NCBI RefSeq assembly: GCF_937997535.1
Contig: NZ_CALKTT010000003.1
Location: 1-64,000 of the forward strand
Direction: 5' to 3'
DNA: 64,000 nucleotides
From: an uncultured Campylobacter sp.
GTDB taxonomy: Bacteria > Campylobacterota > Campylobacteria > Campylobacterales > Campylobacteraceae
Shown here: positions 8,389 to 18,122 of the stretch, one piece after another
Layout of the letters: every line of letters starts with the position of its first letter
How positions within the stretch are numbered: position 1 is the stretch's first letter
The notes under the pieces: model-generated
Databases searched by the model: none
Seen by the model: the letters and a program-made list of their open reading frames with translations, nothing else
Told to the model about the DNA's origin: nothing
Program-made: the position numbers and the translations under genes

Positions 8389-9752
8389 GTCGCAAGTCCT
8401 AAAAAGCTAAAAAATCCCACGATATCCGTTACCGTGGTAAGCAGCACGGAGCTGCCGACGGCGGGGTCGATATTTAATTTTTTAAGCGTGATCGGAATGA
8501 CGGCACCAAAAAGCCCCGCAAGCGTTAAATTTAGCACCATCGACATCGCAATCACCAGCCCCAAAAGCTTAATGCCGAACCAAAAATACGCCACAAACCC
8601 CATCAGCGTGGCAAAAATGAGTCCATTTATGAAAGCGATCGTGATCTCGCGAAAGAGAACCTGCTTTTTGTCTTTAAACGCTATCTCGCCCAAGGCTAGG
8701 CGGCGCACGGTTACGGTAAGCGCCTGCGTGCCGGTGTTGCCGCCCATGGAAGCAACTATTGGCATAAGTACGGCGAGCGCGACCAGCTTTTCGATAGTGG
8801 CGTCAAAAAGCCCGATGATCGTAGAGCTTACGATCGCCGTGCATAAATTTACTGCTAGCCACAAGGCGCGCGCGCGACCCGCCTTAAAGATCGTCGTCTC
8901 ATCATCCTCCGCTTCGTCATCGACGCCCGCGAGGTTGTAAATTTGCTCGGTGGCGCGCTCTTGGATGAGATCGTGGATATCGTCGGCGGTGATACGCCCG
9001 ATGAGTATGCCGTTAGCATCGACAACAGGGATGACGTTAAGGTCAAATTCTTCAAAATCCTTGATCACGTCGTCGATCTTATCGGTATCGGTAGCGAAGT
9101 GGATTTTGTTTTCGGCGCCGAATTTTTGTGAAATTTGCTCCAGCGTGAGCGAAAAATCGTATAAAATCAGATCGGATGTCGAAAAGCTCGTAAGCAAATG
9201 CCCTTTTTTATCGAGCACAAAGAGCTGAAAGACGTTCTCGATCTCGTCCTTTTCGCGCATAACGCGCAGCATCTCGACCGCCTGCCCCAGAGTCTGATCC
9301 TGCCTGGCGCTAAAAACCTCAGTCTGCATATACGCGCCTGCCTCATCTTCGCTATATTTGGAGATAGTAAGAATATCGTGGCGATCGTCCTCGTCAAGCC
9401 CGTAGAAAATCTGCTCGGCCTTGTCCTCGTCGATTTCGCCGATGTTTTGCAAAAGCTCCGCCTGATCGTCGCTTTCGAGCTCCTCGATCGCTTCGACGAT
9501 CTTTTCGTGAGGCAGAGTTTCGATGACATCTTCGAGCATATGCTCGGGCATCTCAAGCGCAGCATCGGCAAGATCCTCAGGATCTAGCTTTTTTAAGAAT
9601 TCTACGTATTTTTCTTCGTCATGCTTCTTTAGAGTTTTTAAATGCTCCGTAAGATCGGCGGCGCTCAGCTCATGCTCAAGCGTATCGCCTAGATGCGCAT
9701 CAAGAAGTGCCTTAGCTTCCTCGACGTCGTCCAGCTGCTCTTTATTTTCCAT
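8373..9752 (-). CDS. mgtE: Magnesium transporter MgtE
   Basis: The 459-residue protein has the complete MgtE layout: an N-terminal helical superhelix rich in Asp/Glu (about 1-150), a CBS pair (about 150-275, with DVIKDFEEFDLNVIPVVDANGILIGRI split over the second CBS), and a C-terminal five-helix channel domain. The channel signature GGNTGTQALTVTVRRLALGE is intact. MgtE is a Mg2+-gated Mg2+ channel of the inner membrane; the acidic N-domain and CBS sense internal Mg2+. It lies 8 bases after the M23 peptidase gene and overlaps the NUDIX gene. Confidence 0.93.
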   Translation of the reverse strand: MENKEQLDDVEEAKALLDAHLGDTLEHELSAADLTEHLKTLKKHDEEKYVEFLKKLDPEDLADAALEMPEHMLEDVIETLPHEKIVEAIEELESDDQAELLQNIGEIDEDKAEQIFYGLDEDDRHDILTISKYSEDEAGAYMQTEVFSARQDQTLGQAVEMLRVMREKDEIENVFQLFVLDKKGHLLTSFSTSDLILYDFSLTLEQISQKFGAENKIHFATDTDKIDDVIKDFEEFDLNVIPVVDANGILIGRITADDIHDLIQERATEQIYNLAGVDDEAEDDETTIFKAGRARALWLAVNLCTAIVSSTIIGLFDATIEKLVALAVLMPIVASMGGNTGTQALTVTVRRLALGEIAFKDKKQVLFREITIAFINGLIFATLMGFVAYFWFGIKLLGLVIAMSMVLNLTLAGLFGAVIPITLKKLNIDPAVGSSVLLTTVTDIVGFFSFLGLATWILL

Positions 9753-9760
9753 AACTAGCC

Positions 9761-10930
9761 TTAATTTATCGTAATAAGCGGCTCGTAGTTTTCAAATTTA
9801 GCAGGGTTTTTCGAGCCGTCTTTAGCCGCAGCCATTCTGGCGTCCATATCTTTGACGAGAGCTTTAAATTTAAGCTCCTCAGCGCTTATAACGTTAGTTT
9901 TTTCAATCTTGACTACTTTAAGAGGATCTATCGCCTGCTTATTTTTATAAAGTCCGAAGTGCAGATGCGGTCCCGAACTAAGCCCGGTCGAGCCCACATA
10001 AGCGATTAGTTGGCCTTGCTTGACACTAACGCCTGCTTTTGTGCCGCTAGCAAAGCCGCTAAGATGCGCATAAAGCGTACTGATACCGCCGCCGTGGTTG
10101 ATCTCTACGGTGTTGCCGTAGCCGTTTTTACGCCCTACGAAGCTAATCTTGCCCGCCCCTGCGGCATTTACTCTAGTACCTTTAGGAGCTGCATAATCTA
10201 CGCCTAAGTGCGCGCGATATCGCTTTAAAATCGGATGAAATCTTTTAGGGGTAAAATACGATGAAATTCTAGTATAAACAAGCGGCGTGATTAGCAGAAA
10301 AGATTCGACCTTTTTACCGCTTCGGTCGTAGTATTTATCATCGAAAAAATATAGCGATTTGGGCTTTTTATTTTCCTCGATCATTCCTGCGGTGATATTT
10401 ACTCCGCCAAAAGGTTTGCCAAGGCGCGTCTTTTGCTCATACAGGATCACGAGCCGATCGCCCTTTTGCAGCTTTTTAAAATTTACCTCGTTTTTAAAAA
10501 CAAGCATAAACTCATTAGCTAAAGCTGCATTGCCCGTAGCTTTGATGATATCTTGATAGGGCGAGCTTTCGATCTGAATTCCTAAAGAGTAGCTGTTTTC
10601 CTCATAAACTATCGGAGTATAAACGAATCTAAAAGTGCCGAATTTATCGCGGTATATGTGGATCTGAAGCTCCTCGCTGACAGGGATTAACAGCTGAGAT
10701 ACGCGACCTGCTGGATCACGCAAAATTTGACACTCCACGCCAGCTCGTACCTCGGCGGCAAGCTCCTGATCCTCTTTATCCAGGTCATAATATACAGACG
10801 CGGGAATGCCCGCAGTTTCCATAAATTGCAGAAGACTCACGCCATCGGGCCAGGCAAACTTCTCTACGCTGGGGTTGTTCGCAAAAACTACGCCTATCCA
10901 CAGAAAAAGCAATATAAAAATTCTAGTCAT
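9761..10930 (-). CDS. M23 family peptidoglycan endopeptidase (Csd1/Pgp3-like)
   Basis: The 389-residue protein has an N-terminal signal peptide (about 1-17, ending near VFA). A LysM/OapA-like middle region is followed by a C-terminal LytM (M23) domain. The zinc ligands are visible in RAHLGVDYAAPKGT and GPHLHFGLY, and NGYGNTVEINHGG with TLYAHLSGF completes the fold. Such enzymes cut DD-crosslinks in the periplasm and shape curved or helical cells in Helicobacter (Csd1-3) and Campylobacter (Pgp3). It is first in an operon with mgtE and the NUDIX gene, and it is divergent from the PGBA_N gene. Confidence 0.87.
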   Translation of the reverse strand: MTRIFILLFLWIGVVFANNPSVEKFAWPDGVSLLQFMETAGIPASVYYDLDKEDQELAAEVRAGVECQILRDPAGRVSQLLIPVSEELQIHIYRDKFGTFRFVYTPIVYEENSYSLGIQIESSPYQDIIKATGNAALANEFMLVFKNEVNFKKLQKGDRLVILYEQKTRLGKPFGGVNITAGMIEENKKPKSLYFFDDKYYDRSGKKVESFLLITPLVYTRISSYFTPKRFHPILKRYRAHLGVDYAAPKGTRVNAAGAGKISFVGRKNGYGNTVEINHGGGISTLYAHLSGFASGTKAGVSVKQGQLIAYVGSTGLSSGPHLHFGLYKNKQAIDPLKVVKIEKTNVISAEELKFKALVKDMDARMAAAKDGSKNPAKFENYEPLITIN

Positions 10931-11033
10931 ATAAAACCGCTTTGAAATATTATTTTAAGGCGGGATTGTAACGAAAAAACGCTTATATTTCGTAAATACC
11001 GTGGAATTTTATCGCTAATTTCAAAGTTTTATG

Positions 11034-11061
11034 TATAATTAGCCGAAATTTTATTCAGGAG
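11034..11061 (+). promoter_or_regulatory. Promoter -10 box and ribosome binding site deciding a TTG start
   Basis: TATAAT occurs at 11034-11039 and AGGAG at 11057-11061, seven bases before TTG at 11069. No in-frame ATG gives a better signal peptide, so the TTG is the likely start of the PGBA_N gene. Confidence 0.65.
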
Positions 11062-11068
11062 CAGAATT

Positions 11069-11797
11069 TTGAAAAAAGCTTTACTTATTTTAGGTCTATT
11101 TTTAAGTGCGGCGATAGGGGCGGAATTTAACATGCCGCGATACGAAACCGCCCTACTTAGTGTAAAGGATGGTTCGGGCGAGATCACAGATAGCCCTACG
11201 ATTGCCGTAGGTAGCAGCGGAGTGGTGATGCATAATTTCGGCAGTGGCGCGAGCTCCATCATCGCGCGTGCCGTCGTTACGCAAAAAAGCGCAGGCAAGG
11301 CAAAGGTACGATTTGAGGTTTTTGATATGTTAGCTCAAGAGGCGCTGCCACTGCCTAAAATTTTACCTTCAAGCGGCGATAAAGTGATCTTAAATTTCCT
11401 CTATGACCGCGCCATAATCGTCGCGCCTAACGCTGAAATTTACGAGCAGGTTATCAAGGCTTTTCCGAATATAAATTTTATCCACCCAGATCTTGGCGGC
11501 GCCTATCTTAGCTACAACCACAAGCCAAATCCCAGCCGTGACGATTTTCGTAAAATTTGCGCGCAAAACAGCGCCGGACTGATTTTTATCGCGATGGATA
11601 AACAAGGCGTATTTGCCGACTGCGGTAGTTTTAAGCCTTTGCGTACGTTTGCTAGCGGCAGCGTAGCTTATTATCAGCTACCATTTTACTCGCGCGTGGG
11701 CGAGATAAAGACCGTCATTTGGGATTTTACTAATGGCCCGATCAGCGATTACGACAAACACTACCGCTATTTGCTGGGCTTAGATGGCGACGAATAG
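11069..11797 (+). CDS. Exported protein with plasminogen-binding (PGBA) N-terminal domain
   Basis: The 242-residue protein has a clear signal peptide (MKKALLILGLFLSAAIGA). The remainder resembles the PGBA_N domain, first described in Helicobacter PgbA/PgbB, which precedes glcD in Campylobacter genomes (Cj1214c beside Cj1213c, from memory). The C-terminal Lys-rich plasminogen-binding tail of PgbA is absent, so plasminogen binding should not be assumed. Translation starts at TTG after AGGAG. The 3' end overlaps glcD by 14 bp, so the two are one operon. Confidence 0.75.
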   Translation: MKKALLILGLFLSAAIGAEFNMPRYETALLSVKDGSGEITDSPTIAVGSSGVVMHNFGSGASSIIARAVVTQKSAGKAKVRFEVFDMLAQEALPLPKILPSSGDKVILNFLYDRAIIVAPNAEIYEQVIKAFPNINFIHPDLGGAYLSYNHKPNPSRDDFRKICAQNSAGLIFIAMDKQGVFADCGSFKPLRTFASGSVAYYQLPFYSRVGEIKTVIWDFTNGPISDYDKHYRYLLGLDGDE

Positions 11798-13172
11798 CGC
11801 TGCGCGAGCGTTTTTTACAAATCTATTAGGCGCGGATAATGCCTATTTTGACGAGGCTCATCGCACGGCATACTGCTACGACGCGACGAAAAGGCGCTGT
11901 CTGCCGGACGGCGTGCTTTTCCCGCGAAGTGAAGACGATGTCAGTCAAATTTTAAAATTCTGCAACGAAAATTTAATCCCCATAGTTCCAAGAGGCGCAG
12001 GTAGCGGTTTTACTGGTGGATCTTTAGCCGCAAACGGCGGAGTGATTTTGGCATTTGAAAAACATATGAATAAAATTCTAGAAATCGACATGCAAAATCT
12101 ACTCGCCGTAGTCCAACCCGGCTGCATAAATATCGATCTGCAAAAAGCAGCCGCAGCGCGCGGGCTTTTTTATCCGCCCGATCCCGCAAGCCAGGATTAT
12201 TCCACGCTAGGAGGCAACGTCGCCGAAAACTCCGGTGGCATGCGCGCCGCAAAATACGGCATCACCAAAGACTACGTAATGGCACTGCGTGCGGTACTGC
12301 CTAACGGTGAGGTGATCCGAGCGGGAAAACGCACTATAAAAGATGTCGCAGGCTTCAACGTGGTAGGAATTTTAATCGCAAGCGAAGGCGCGCTTGCCGT
12401 CATCACCGAAATCACGCTCAAACTAATCCCGATGCCAAAGCTTAAAAAGACCGCGATGGGCGTCTTTCCTAGCGTAGATGCAGCAATGAATGCCGTGTAT
12501 AAGACAATGGCAGCCGGTATCACGCCCGTGGCGATGGAATTTTTAGACGCGCTGTGCATAGCCGCGGTCGAGGAGAAATTTCATAAAGGCTTGCCGAAGG
12601 GTGCAGGCGCGATTTTGATCTGCGAAACAGACGGCAATTTAGAAGCAGTGCTTTTGGAGGAGCTCGCGCTCATAAAAGAAATTTTTGTTCAAAACGGCGC
12701 GAGCGACTTCCGCATCGCAGAAAGCGAAGAGGAGCGTGCGGGCATTTGGTTTGCGAGACGCAACTGCTCGCAGGCGATCAATATCTACGGCACGCTTAAG
12801 CTAAATGAGGACATCACCGTGCCGCGCTCGCAGCTGCCCGAGCTACTGCGCCGTATCGCGCGCATCGGCGATAAATACGGCGTGCGCGTGCCCTGCTTCG
12901 GGCACACGGGCGATGGCAATGTCCACACCAACGTCATGGTCGCCGACAAAAAAGATGAAGCTCAGGTGCGACGCGGACATGACGCAATCACCGAAATTTT
13001 CAAAGCTGCAGTTGATCTTGGCGGTACGCTCAGCGGCGAGCACGGCATCGGGCTAAGCAAAGCAGAATTTATGCCACTAGCTTTTAGCGCAGCAGAGATG
13101 GAGCTATTTCGCGCAATCAAAAGGGCTTTCGATCCAAAAGGCATCTTAAATCCTGGAAAAATGGGGCTTTAA
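11784..13172 (+). CDS. glcD: FAD-linked oxidase GlcD (glycolate/D-lactate dehydrogenase subunit)
   Basis: The 462-residue flavoprotein has an FAD_binding_4 domain (IVPRGAGSGFTGGSLA, STLGGNVAENSGGMRAAKYG) followed by the FAD_oxidase_C domain (CFGHTGDGNVHTN, LSGEHGIGLSK). It oxidises glycolate or D-lactate and feeds electrons to the respiratory chain, usually with an iron-sulfur partner; no GlcE/GlcF is present here. The start overlaps the PGBA_N gene by 14 bp. I cannot separate glycolate from lactate specificity. Confidence 0.88.
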   Translation: MATNSAARAFFTNLLGADNAYFDEAHRTAYCYDATKRRCLPDGVLFPRSEDDVSQILKFCNENLIPIVPRGAGSGFTGGSLAANGGVILAFEKHMNKILEIDMQNLLAVVQPGCINIDLQKAAAARGLFYPPDPASQDYSTLGGNVAENSGGMRAAKYGITKDYVMALRAVLPNGEVIRAGKRTIKDVAGFNVVGILIASEGALAVITEITLKLIPMPKLKKTAMGVFPSVDAAMNAVYKTMAAGITPVAMEFLDALCIAAVEEKFHKGLPKGAGAILICETDGNLEAVLLEELALIKEIFVQNGASDFRIAESEEERAGIWFARRNCSQAINIYGTLKLNEDITVPRSQLPELLRRIARIGDKYGVRVPCFGHTGDGNVHTNVMVADKKDEAQVRRGHDAITEIFKAAVDLGGTLSGEHGIGLSKAEFMPLAFSAAEMELFRAIKRAFDPKGILNPGKMGL

Positions 13173-13806
13173 AATTAAAATCCTCATCCAACTTCTACGG
13201 TGATTTGAAATCGATTTATCCCACTTATCTCATCTAAAATTTTACTTTCTTACAATATGCCTGCTTAAAATTTATCTTGCTTGCAATTTAGCTTATTTGC
13301 AGGCTACTTCGAGTTAGTTTTAAGCTTGATCTACCCATTTACAGATCGATTTTGCTTGCTTTGCAATGAATAATTTTACTTGTTTATTGATAGATTTCAT
13401 CCACTTGATAATTGATTTTACTTACTTCGCAGATTGATTACCTCGTGCGATCTTCTTCGGATATTTTTGCCATATCAGCTGTGATTACATAGCTACTCGC
13501 TAGTTTGCACAATTTTTTCTCTTTCAGGGATGCACTAAGATTATGATGAAACCCCTATATCGCGATGGATAAGTCTATGACAAGTCAAAATTCTGTCAAT
13601 AAAATCCACAGTATAGATTAAATTCTAAACTTCCAAGATACTGAAATTTTAAAATCGCTATCCATCGCCATTATCGCAATATACGGAATTTCAGCAATAA
13701 AATTTAGAAATAAAATTCCGCGAAATTTCATAAAATTCATAAAGCTCCGCAAAATTTCTACGCTAATTTCGATCTCGCCGTATTATCATCTAGCTAGCCC
13801 TGCTAT
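13173..13806. repeat. Intergenic spacer with AATT/ATTT-type repeats
   Basis: The 634-base spacer lies between the ends of glcD and the Sel1 gene, which converge here. It has no supported ORF. The left half repeats variants of TTTACTTGCTT and GATTGATTTTACTT; the right half has dense AATTT/AAATT cores. No strong terminator hairpin with a T-run is apparent. Confidence 0.6.
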
Positions 13807-14493
13807 CTATTTAGTCGCATTAGCCTCGCTTGCATTTATTTTATTCATCGCGGCTACTACATTGCAGCTAAACTCAGCTCCCAGCTTGCAGGCTTTGTCG
13901 TAGTAGATCATCGCCTTATCCAGATCCGGCTCGCCAAATTCCTTTTTTGAATACGCTAGCCCGACCCTTTGGCATCCCTCCGCCAAAGCAGCATCGCAAG
14001 ATTTGAGGAAAAACTTAAGAGCGCCCTGATAGTCTTTCTCTTCGTAGCTAGCGACCGCAGCGTTTAAGCAGCCCTCGCCTAATCCCAAATCGCATGATTT
14101 GGCAAAAAATGCGAACGTATTTTTCTTATCAGCATTTTTATAAGAGATTATCGCGGCGTTGTAGCAAGCTTTGGCAGCTCCAAGCTCGCACGCTTTGGAA
14201 TAAAACCGCGCGGACTTGCCCTTATCTTTTGTAGTTTTATATAAATTTTGCTCGTCGTAATATAAATCCCCCGCGATAGCACAGCTATTTTCTAGCCCTG
14301 CTTCACAAGCTTTTTCAAACGGCTTTTTTGCTGCTTCATAATCACGCTCCTCAAGCAAATACGCTCCGTAGTCTTCGCACGAATTAGCCCTACCGATGCC
14401 GCATCCGACAAACGAGATCGCCTGCGGGAAAAATATCTGCGCGAGCAAGTAGGCTGCTACGATTAGTGCGGTAATCGACGCTAAAATTTTCAT
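13807..14493 (-). CDS. Cysteine-rich Sel1-like repeat (HcpA-type) protein
   Basis: The 228-residue protein has an N-terminal hydrophobic segment (about 3-20) for export, then Sel1-like TPR units carrying regularly spaced Cys pairs (FEKACEAGLENSCAIAG, YSKACELGAAKACYNAA, FAKSCDLGLGEGCLNAA, FLKSCDAALAEGCQRVG, YDKACKLGAEFSCNVVA). This Cys-x7-Cys pattern is that of Helicobacter Hcp proteins, in which each repeat is held by a disulfide. It is a periplasmic or surface protein, possibly a protein-binding scaffold. A paralogue is encoded at 28441-29223. RBS AAAGGAG precedes the ATG. Confidence 0.83.
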   Translation of the reverse strand: MKILASITALIVAAYLLAQIFFPQAISFVGCGIGRANSCEDYGAYLLEERDYEAAKKPFEKACEAGLENSCAIAGDLYYDEQNLYKTTKDKGKSARFYSKACELGAAKACYNAAIISYKNADKKNTFAFFAKSCDLGLGEGCLNAAVASYEEKDYQGALKFFLKSCDAALAEGCQRVGLAYSKKEFGEPDLDKAMIYYDKACKLGAEFSCNVVAAMNKINASEANATK

Positions 14494-15287
14494 TTTTGCT
14501 CCTTTTAAATTTTAAAAATAATTATAGCAAAAAGCGAGGGGTAAAATTTTAATTTTTGATAATAGCTGTGAAATTTGCGGCGAAATTCCTGCAAAATTTC
14601 TATCAAAATCCCAAGCAAAATTTTAAATAAAATTTTAAACGGAACTTTGAGCGGAATTTTAAAAAGACAAATTAAAATTTTACTTGCAAGATTATTTTTA
14701 TGGCTGGCTTGCCTCAATTTTTACTCGCACGTCTATATGACTGCCCACGGCTATAGTATTTATAATAGGACTAAAACGTATTTAATCCTTGAGGTCTTAA
14801 GCACCTGCAGCCTCTGCAATGGCGATTTATTAAAGCGGATTTCACGCGTAAAATATTTTTGTTGCATACGAAGCCCGCGATTAGCATCTTGCCACGCCCT
14901 AGAAAACTTTTGAAAATTTCGCATTGCTGCTTAGAAATTTTAAAAAATTTTACGCTGCCAACCTTTAAGTTTTATCTTAGAAATAGGCTTTTCTATGCCA
15001 AAATCGCAAGCATAATGCACCTTTAGGCATTTTTTTGCTCCGATACCCAGGCTTATTAGATTAGATCGCACCACTTAAATATGTGAGTCTTAAAATAATT
15101 AAGGCCGCGCAGTATCTGTATCGCGCATGTAAATTTCATCTATGTAGACTGCGATTACGATTTCAGCCGCGCAAGCCCAGCCTGTAGAATTCTGCTAATT
15201 TTAAAACCCAAATGCCACATAGAATTCTATCTATTTAAAGAGCTTTACTTCAAAATTTTATTCGCTGCAAAGCGCAAGCCGCGCTCC
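14494..15287. repeat. Intergenic spacer with AATT-core repeats
   Basis: The 794-base spacer is densest in AAATT/AATTT words at about 14540-14690, where they recur every 10-15 bases. An open frame across 14575-14913 is read from these repeats (Ile/Lys/Asn-rich, no RBS), and I do not accept it. The right half (14900-15287) shows no structure I can name. Confidence 0.55.
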
Positions 15288-15656
15288 CTAGCGCTCAAAC
15301 TCTATCACAGCCTCCTCCTCGCCGAACCACATCACGGAGTTTTTCATATCGCAAAACTTCGCCTCATCCGCCATCAGCTCCGCTAGCACCGCTCGCCCTA
15401 CCTCGCTATTTCGCGCGTCCACAAACGCCTGCACGCTTTCATACCATATCTCGCCCATTGCGTCGTAGTTAAACGCCGCCGTCTCGCGTCTGGTGCTTTG
15501 TCCCTCGGGGAAAACGGGCATGGTTTTCGAATAGCGGACAATATTTAGCGCCTTTTGATTAGCTAAAACCTTTTGCGAATGCGCCGCCCAGTGCGTCACA
15601 AACTCTTGCTGCGTGATGTTCGGCGCCCTTTTTACTAACATCGTGATCTTAAACAT
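15288..15656 (-). CDS. EthD domain-containing protein
   Basis: The 122-residue protein is of normal length for a single ferredoxin-like EthD/dimeric alpha-beta barrel domain. It opens with FKITMLVKRAPNITQQEFVTHW, the usual EthD start in which the strand is followed by the F..HW helix, and it ends with a conserved-looking Trp strand (NSVMWFGEEEAVIEFE). Members include small cofactor-free oxygenases and reductases; the substrate is unknown. It is isolated between long spacers. Confidence 0.8.
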   Translation of the reverse strand: MFKITMLVKRAPNITQQEFVTHWAAHSQKVLANQKALNIVRYSKTMPVFPEGQSTRRETAAFNYDAMGEIWYESVQAFVDARNSEVGRAVLAELMADEAKFCDMKNSVMWFGEEEAVIEFER

Positions 15657-16102
15657 AACCGCTCCCTAAAATGAAATTTATCGCAAAATTTACACCCTAT
15701 TCTATGATGCATCCGCGTTTTTGCAATTTTGCTTAGTGTTCTTTGCGTCTAAATAGACCTTGAAAAAACTTAAATAGCAGCCGTGCGCGCGAGCACAAAT
15801 CGCCAAAAATGCATAAACCTCGCCGTTTACAACTTAAATCGCTGTCAATCTCACTTAGTTTAACTACCTAAAGCGCCATTTACGGCTACAATCAAAATAA
15901 ATTCCGCAGGCTCTTTGCGGGCAAATCAAAATTCTGCCGAGCTTTAGCAGACGATGAAATTTTACCGACTTTTGACGCGCATAAATTCCGTCCGTTTAGG
16001 CGGGCAAGATAAAATTTTGCGAGCATTAAGTGGTCGGCAAAACAGACGAGTGGCAATTCTCTCTTGCGTCGCCGCGTGCAAATTACGTTGCTACGCATGC
16101 GC
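15657..16102. other. Spacer without a supported gene
   Basis: The 446-base spacer contains scattered AAATTT words and a 68-codon minus-strand open frame (15892-16098). That frame lacks an RBS and has Arg/Cys-rich shadow composition, so I see no real gene. Confidence 0.5.
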
Positions 16103-16495
16103 CTAGCCCCTGCTTGCCAAAAACCTCTGCAAAATTATTGTCGCGGCAATGCTATCAAAGCGCGCGTCCTTGCCGCCGCCCTTAGCGCCTTTGCTAGCAA
16201 ACTCCGCCGCTTCGGCGCTCGAAAAGCTCTCGTCTTGGAATTTTATCTCGCCGTCAAAATCCAGCAGCGAGGCGAAGTGTCGTATGCGCCTGCTCATCTC
16301 CTCCTCGCTCGCCCCGCCGCGCGGCACGCCCAGCACGAGCACGCTGGCGCCTTTTTCGCGCAGCAGCTCGCTTAGCTCGCGCGCGGCTTGGATGCGGTTT
16401 TTGCGCAGGATCGGCTCGCACGGAAGCGGCGTCTTATCATCCGGTGCCGCCGCCACGCCGATACGCTTAAGCCCAAGATCAATCGCAACTATCAA
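16103..16495 (-). CDS. ruvX: Putative pre-16S rRNA nuclease / Holliday-junction resolvase-like RuvX (YqgF)
   Basis: The 130-residue RNase H-fold protein begins IVAIDLGLKRIGVA, with the catalytic Asp of the first strand. It contains VLVLGVPRGG and a C-terminal FQDESFSSAEA, followed by DSIAATIILQRFL, where another catalytic Asp sits. YqgF proteins process the 5' end of 16S rRNA and have been proposed as resolvases. The start is TTG at 16495, supported by AAAGGA eight bases upstream. In C. jejuni it directly follows dprA; here 838 bases separate them. Confidence 0.85.
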   Translation of the reverse strand: MIVAIDLGLKRIGVAAAPDDKTPLPCEPILRKNRIQAARELSELLREKGASVLVLGVPRGGASEEEMSRRIRHFASLLDFDGEIKFQDESFSSAEAAEFASKGAKGGGKDARFDSIAATIILQRFLASRG

Positions 16496-17333
16496 ATTTC
16501 ATCCTTTGCTAACATCAAATTTTGCGGAATTTCGCTATAAAAATTCTATCGCTGAAATTCCGCGATCGGAATTTCATAGCTAAATTTTATCGCAGAATTC
16601 CACCGTGGAATTTTATGAAATTTCATACAAAATAGGCATAATAAATTTCACTCGCTCGCGCCGCTTGCGAGCTATTAAATTTAGCGTGCCACAAGCTTCA
16701 AATTTTAAAATTTCGATCGCCGCACCTGGCAGGTACATCCGCACTGAGTCCACGCGAGCTGCACGTAAGCGACACCCAAATTCACGGCGGGCATAAATCC
16801 TGCCGTGCAGGTGCCGGACGTGCAACCAACCCACCCCACGCAAAATCAAAATTTTAAAGCAAACCCGCACTCACGCGACGGAGCAGATACAAGCCCCCTA
16901 CGCTTTATAACTCGTAAAATTTTGCCGCCGTGACCAAAATTTTCTCTTGCGACAAATTCAGCCTACCACACTCGCGCTGAAATCCGCAGCCAAATTTACC
17001 CGCAAAAATTTAGCACGATAGGCAAACAAACATTTAAACGCTATTTCAGAAAATTTCATGTATTTTAACGCTTAAATTCCGCACCGCAAAGTATTTATAA
17101 ATCGCGAGAAGCATTCACAAACCGACTCATTACCGCAAGCGGGGACGAGCGGCGCTGCACAACAAACTGCGCTGATTTGTTTTAAGCTCAAGTGCTACTT
17201 GCGGAAAGCAAAATTTTACCGAGCCGCCTTTTTCTAAATTTAAACTCCGACCGCGCAGACTACGCGCCGTGCAAACAAGCCGCACCGGCGGGCGGCACCG
17301 ATTAAACCGCGGCAAGTAAGCGCCCGCCGCCAG
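16496..17333. other. Expanded spacer between dprA and ruvX
   Basis: The 838-base spacer has no supported gene. The ruvX-proximal 120 bases are rich in AATT cores (AAATTCTATCGC, GGAATTTCATAGC, GAATTCCACCGTGG). The rest is GC-richer, with scattered AAATTT words and no coding signal. An 85-codon minus-strand frame (16613-16870) has shadow-like composition and is rejected. Confidence 0.55.
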
Positions 17334-18122
17334 CTACTTTGCTACGATCTTTGCGCCTAAAATTTCGATCTTGCCTTCAAGCTCGTATTCGTAAATTTTA
17401 TCGCCGAAGCGTTCGATCGCCGCTTGCAAATCGGAATTTAGCGCTAAAAATTTCAACACCTCATCCTGCGCGCGCTCAGTGTTTTGCGGCGTCTGCGGAG
17501 CCAAAGAGGCCACAAACTCGCCAAAGTCCGCGATCAGCCGCGCCTGAGATTTTGCGAGCAGATCGTTCGTGCCCGCGCTCTCGTCCATGCGGTGCGGCAG
17601 CACATACACGGGTATGCCCATTTCGCGGGCCAGGCGCGCGCTTTGCAGCGAGCCGCTGCGGGGCTCTGCTTGAGCGACGATCAGCGCTTCGGACAGCGCC
17701 ACGACGATGCGGTTGCGCTGCAAAAACTGAAATCCGCGCGCGCTCACGCCGTCCTCATACTCGCTAAGCGCGAGACTACGCTCATAAATTTTGCCGATCA
17801 TGGCGGCGTTTTGCGCGGGATAAATTTGATCAAGGCCGTTTCCAAAAACCGCGATCGTATTTGGAAACGCCCCTTCGTGCGCGACTATGTCGCAGCCGAT
17901 CGCCGCGCCGCTTACGACGCAAAAGTCCGCATCGCTCAAAGTGCGCGCGAGACGCAGGATCAAATTTTTGCTATAAACGCTCATCTTGCGCGAGCCCACG
18001 ATCGAGATGCGGCGCTTTTGTAACATCGCCGGCTCGCCCCTAAAATACAGCCGCGCGGGCTCGCTCGCACCGAGCCTTTTTAAGCTTGGAATTTTAAAAC
18101 TAAGCTCACTCGTAGTACTCAT
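17334..18122 (-). CDS. dprA: DNA-processing protein DprA
   Basis: The 262-residue protein has the DprA Rossmann core: ISIVGSRKMSVYS, DFCVVSGAAIGCDIVAH, TIAVFGNGLDQIYP, SEALIVAQAEPRSGSL and IPVYVLPHRMDESAGTNDLL. DprA loads RecA on incoming single-stranded DNA during natural transformation. The protein is shorter than many DprA proteins, lacking most of the N-terminal SAM domain, as in other Campylobacter. Its start overlaps the polysaccharide deacetylase gene by 17 bp. Confidence 0.9.
   Translation of the reverse strand: MSTTSELSFKIPSLKRLGASEPARLYFRGEPAMLQKRRISIVGSRKMSVYSKNLILRLARTLSDADFCVVSGAAIGCDIVAHEGAFPNTIAVFGNGLDQIYPAQNAAMIGKIYERSLALSEYEDGVSARGFQFLQRNRIVVALSEALIVAQAEPRSGSLQSARLAREMGIPVYVLPHRMDESAGTNDLLAKSQARLIADFGEFVASLAPQTPQNTERAQDEVLKFLALNSDLQAAIERFGDKIYEYELEGKIEILGAKIVAK

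Noticed and set aside
14575..14913. 112-codon plus-strand open frame
   Set aside because: It is read out of AATT-core repeats, has no RBS, and its composition (Ile, Lys, Asn, Ser) follows the repeat rather than a protein.
16613..16870. 85-codon minus-strand open frame between dprA and ruvX
   Set aside because: It has Arg/Cys-rich composition, no RBS, and no resemblance to any family.
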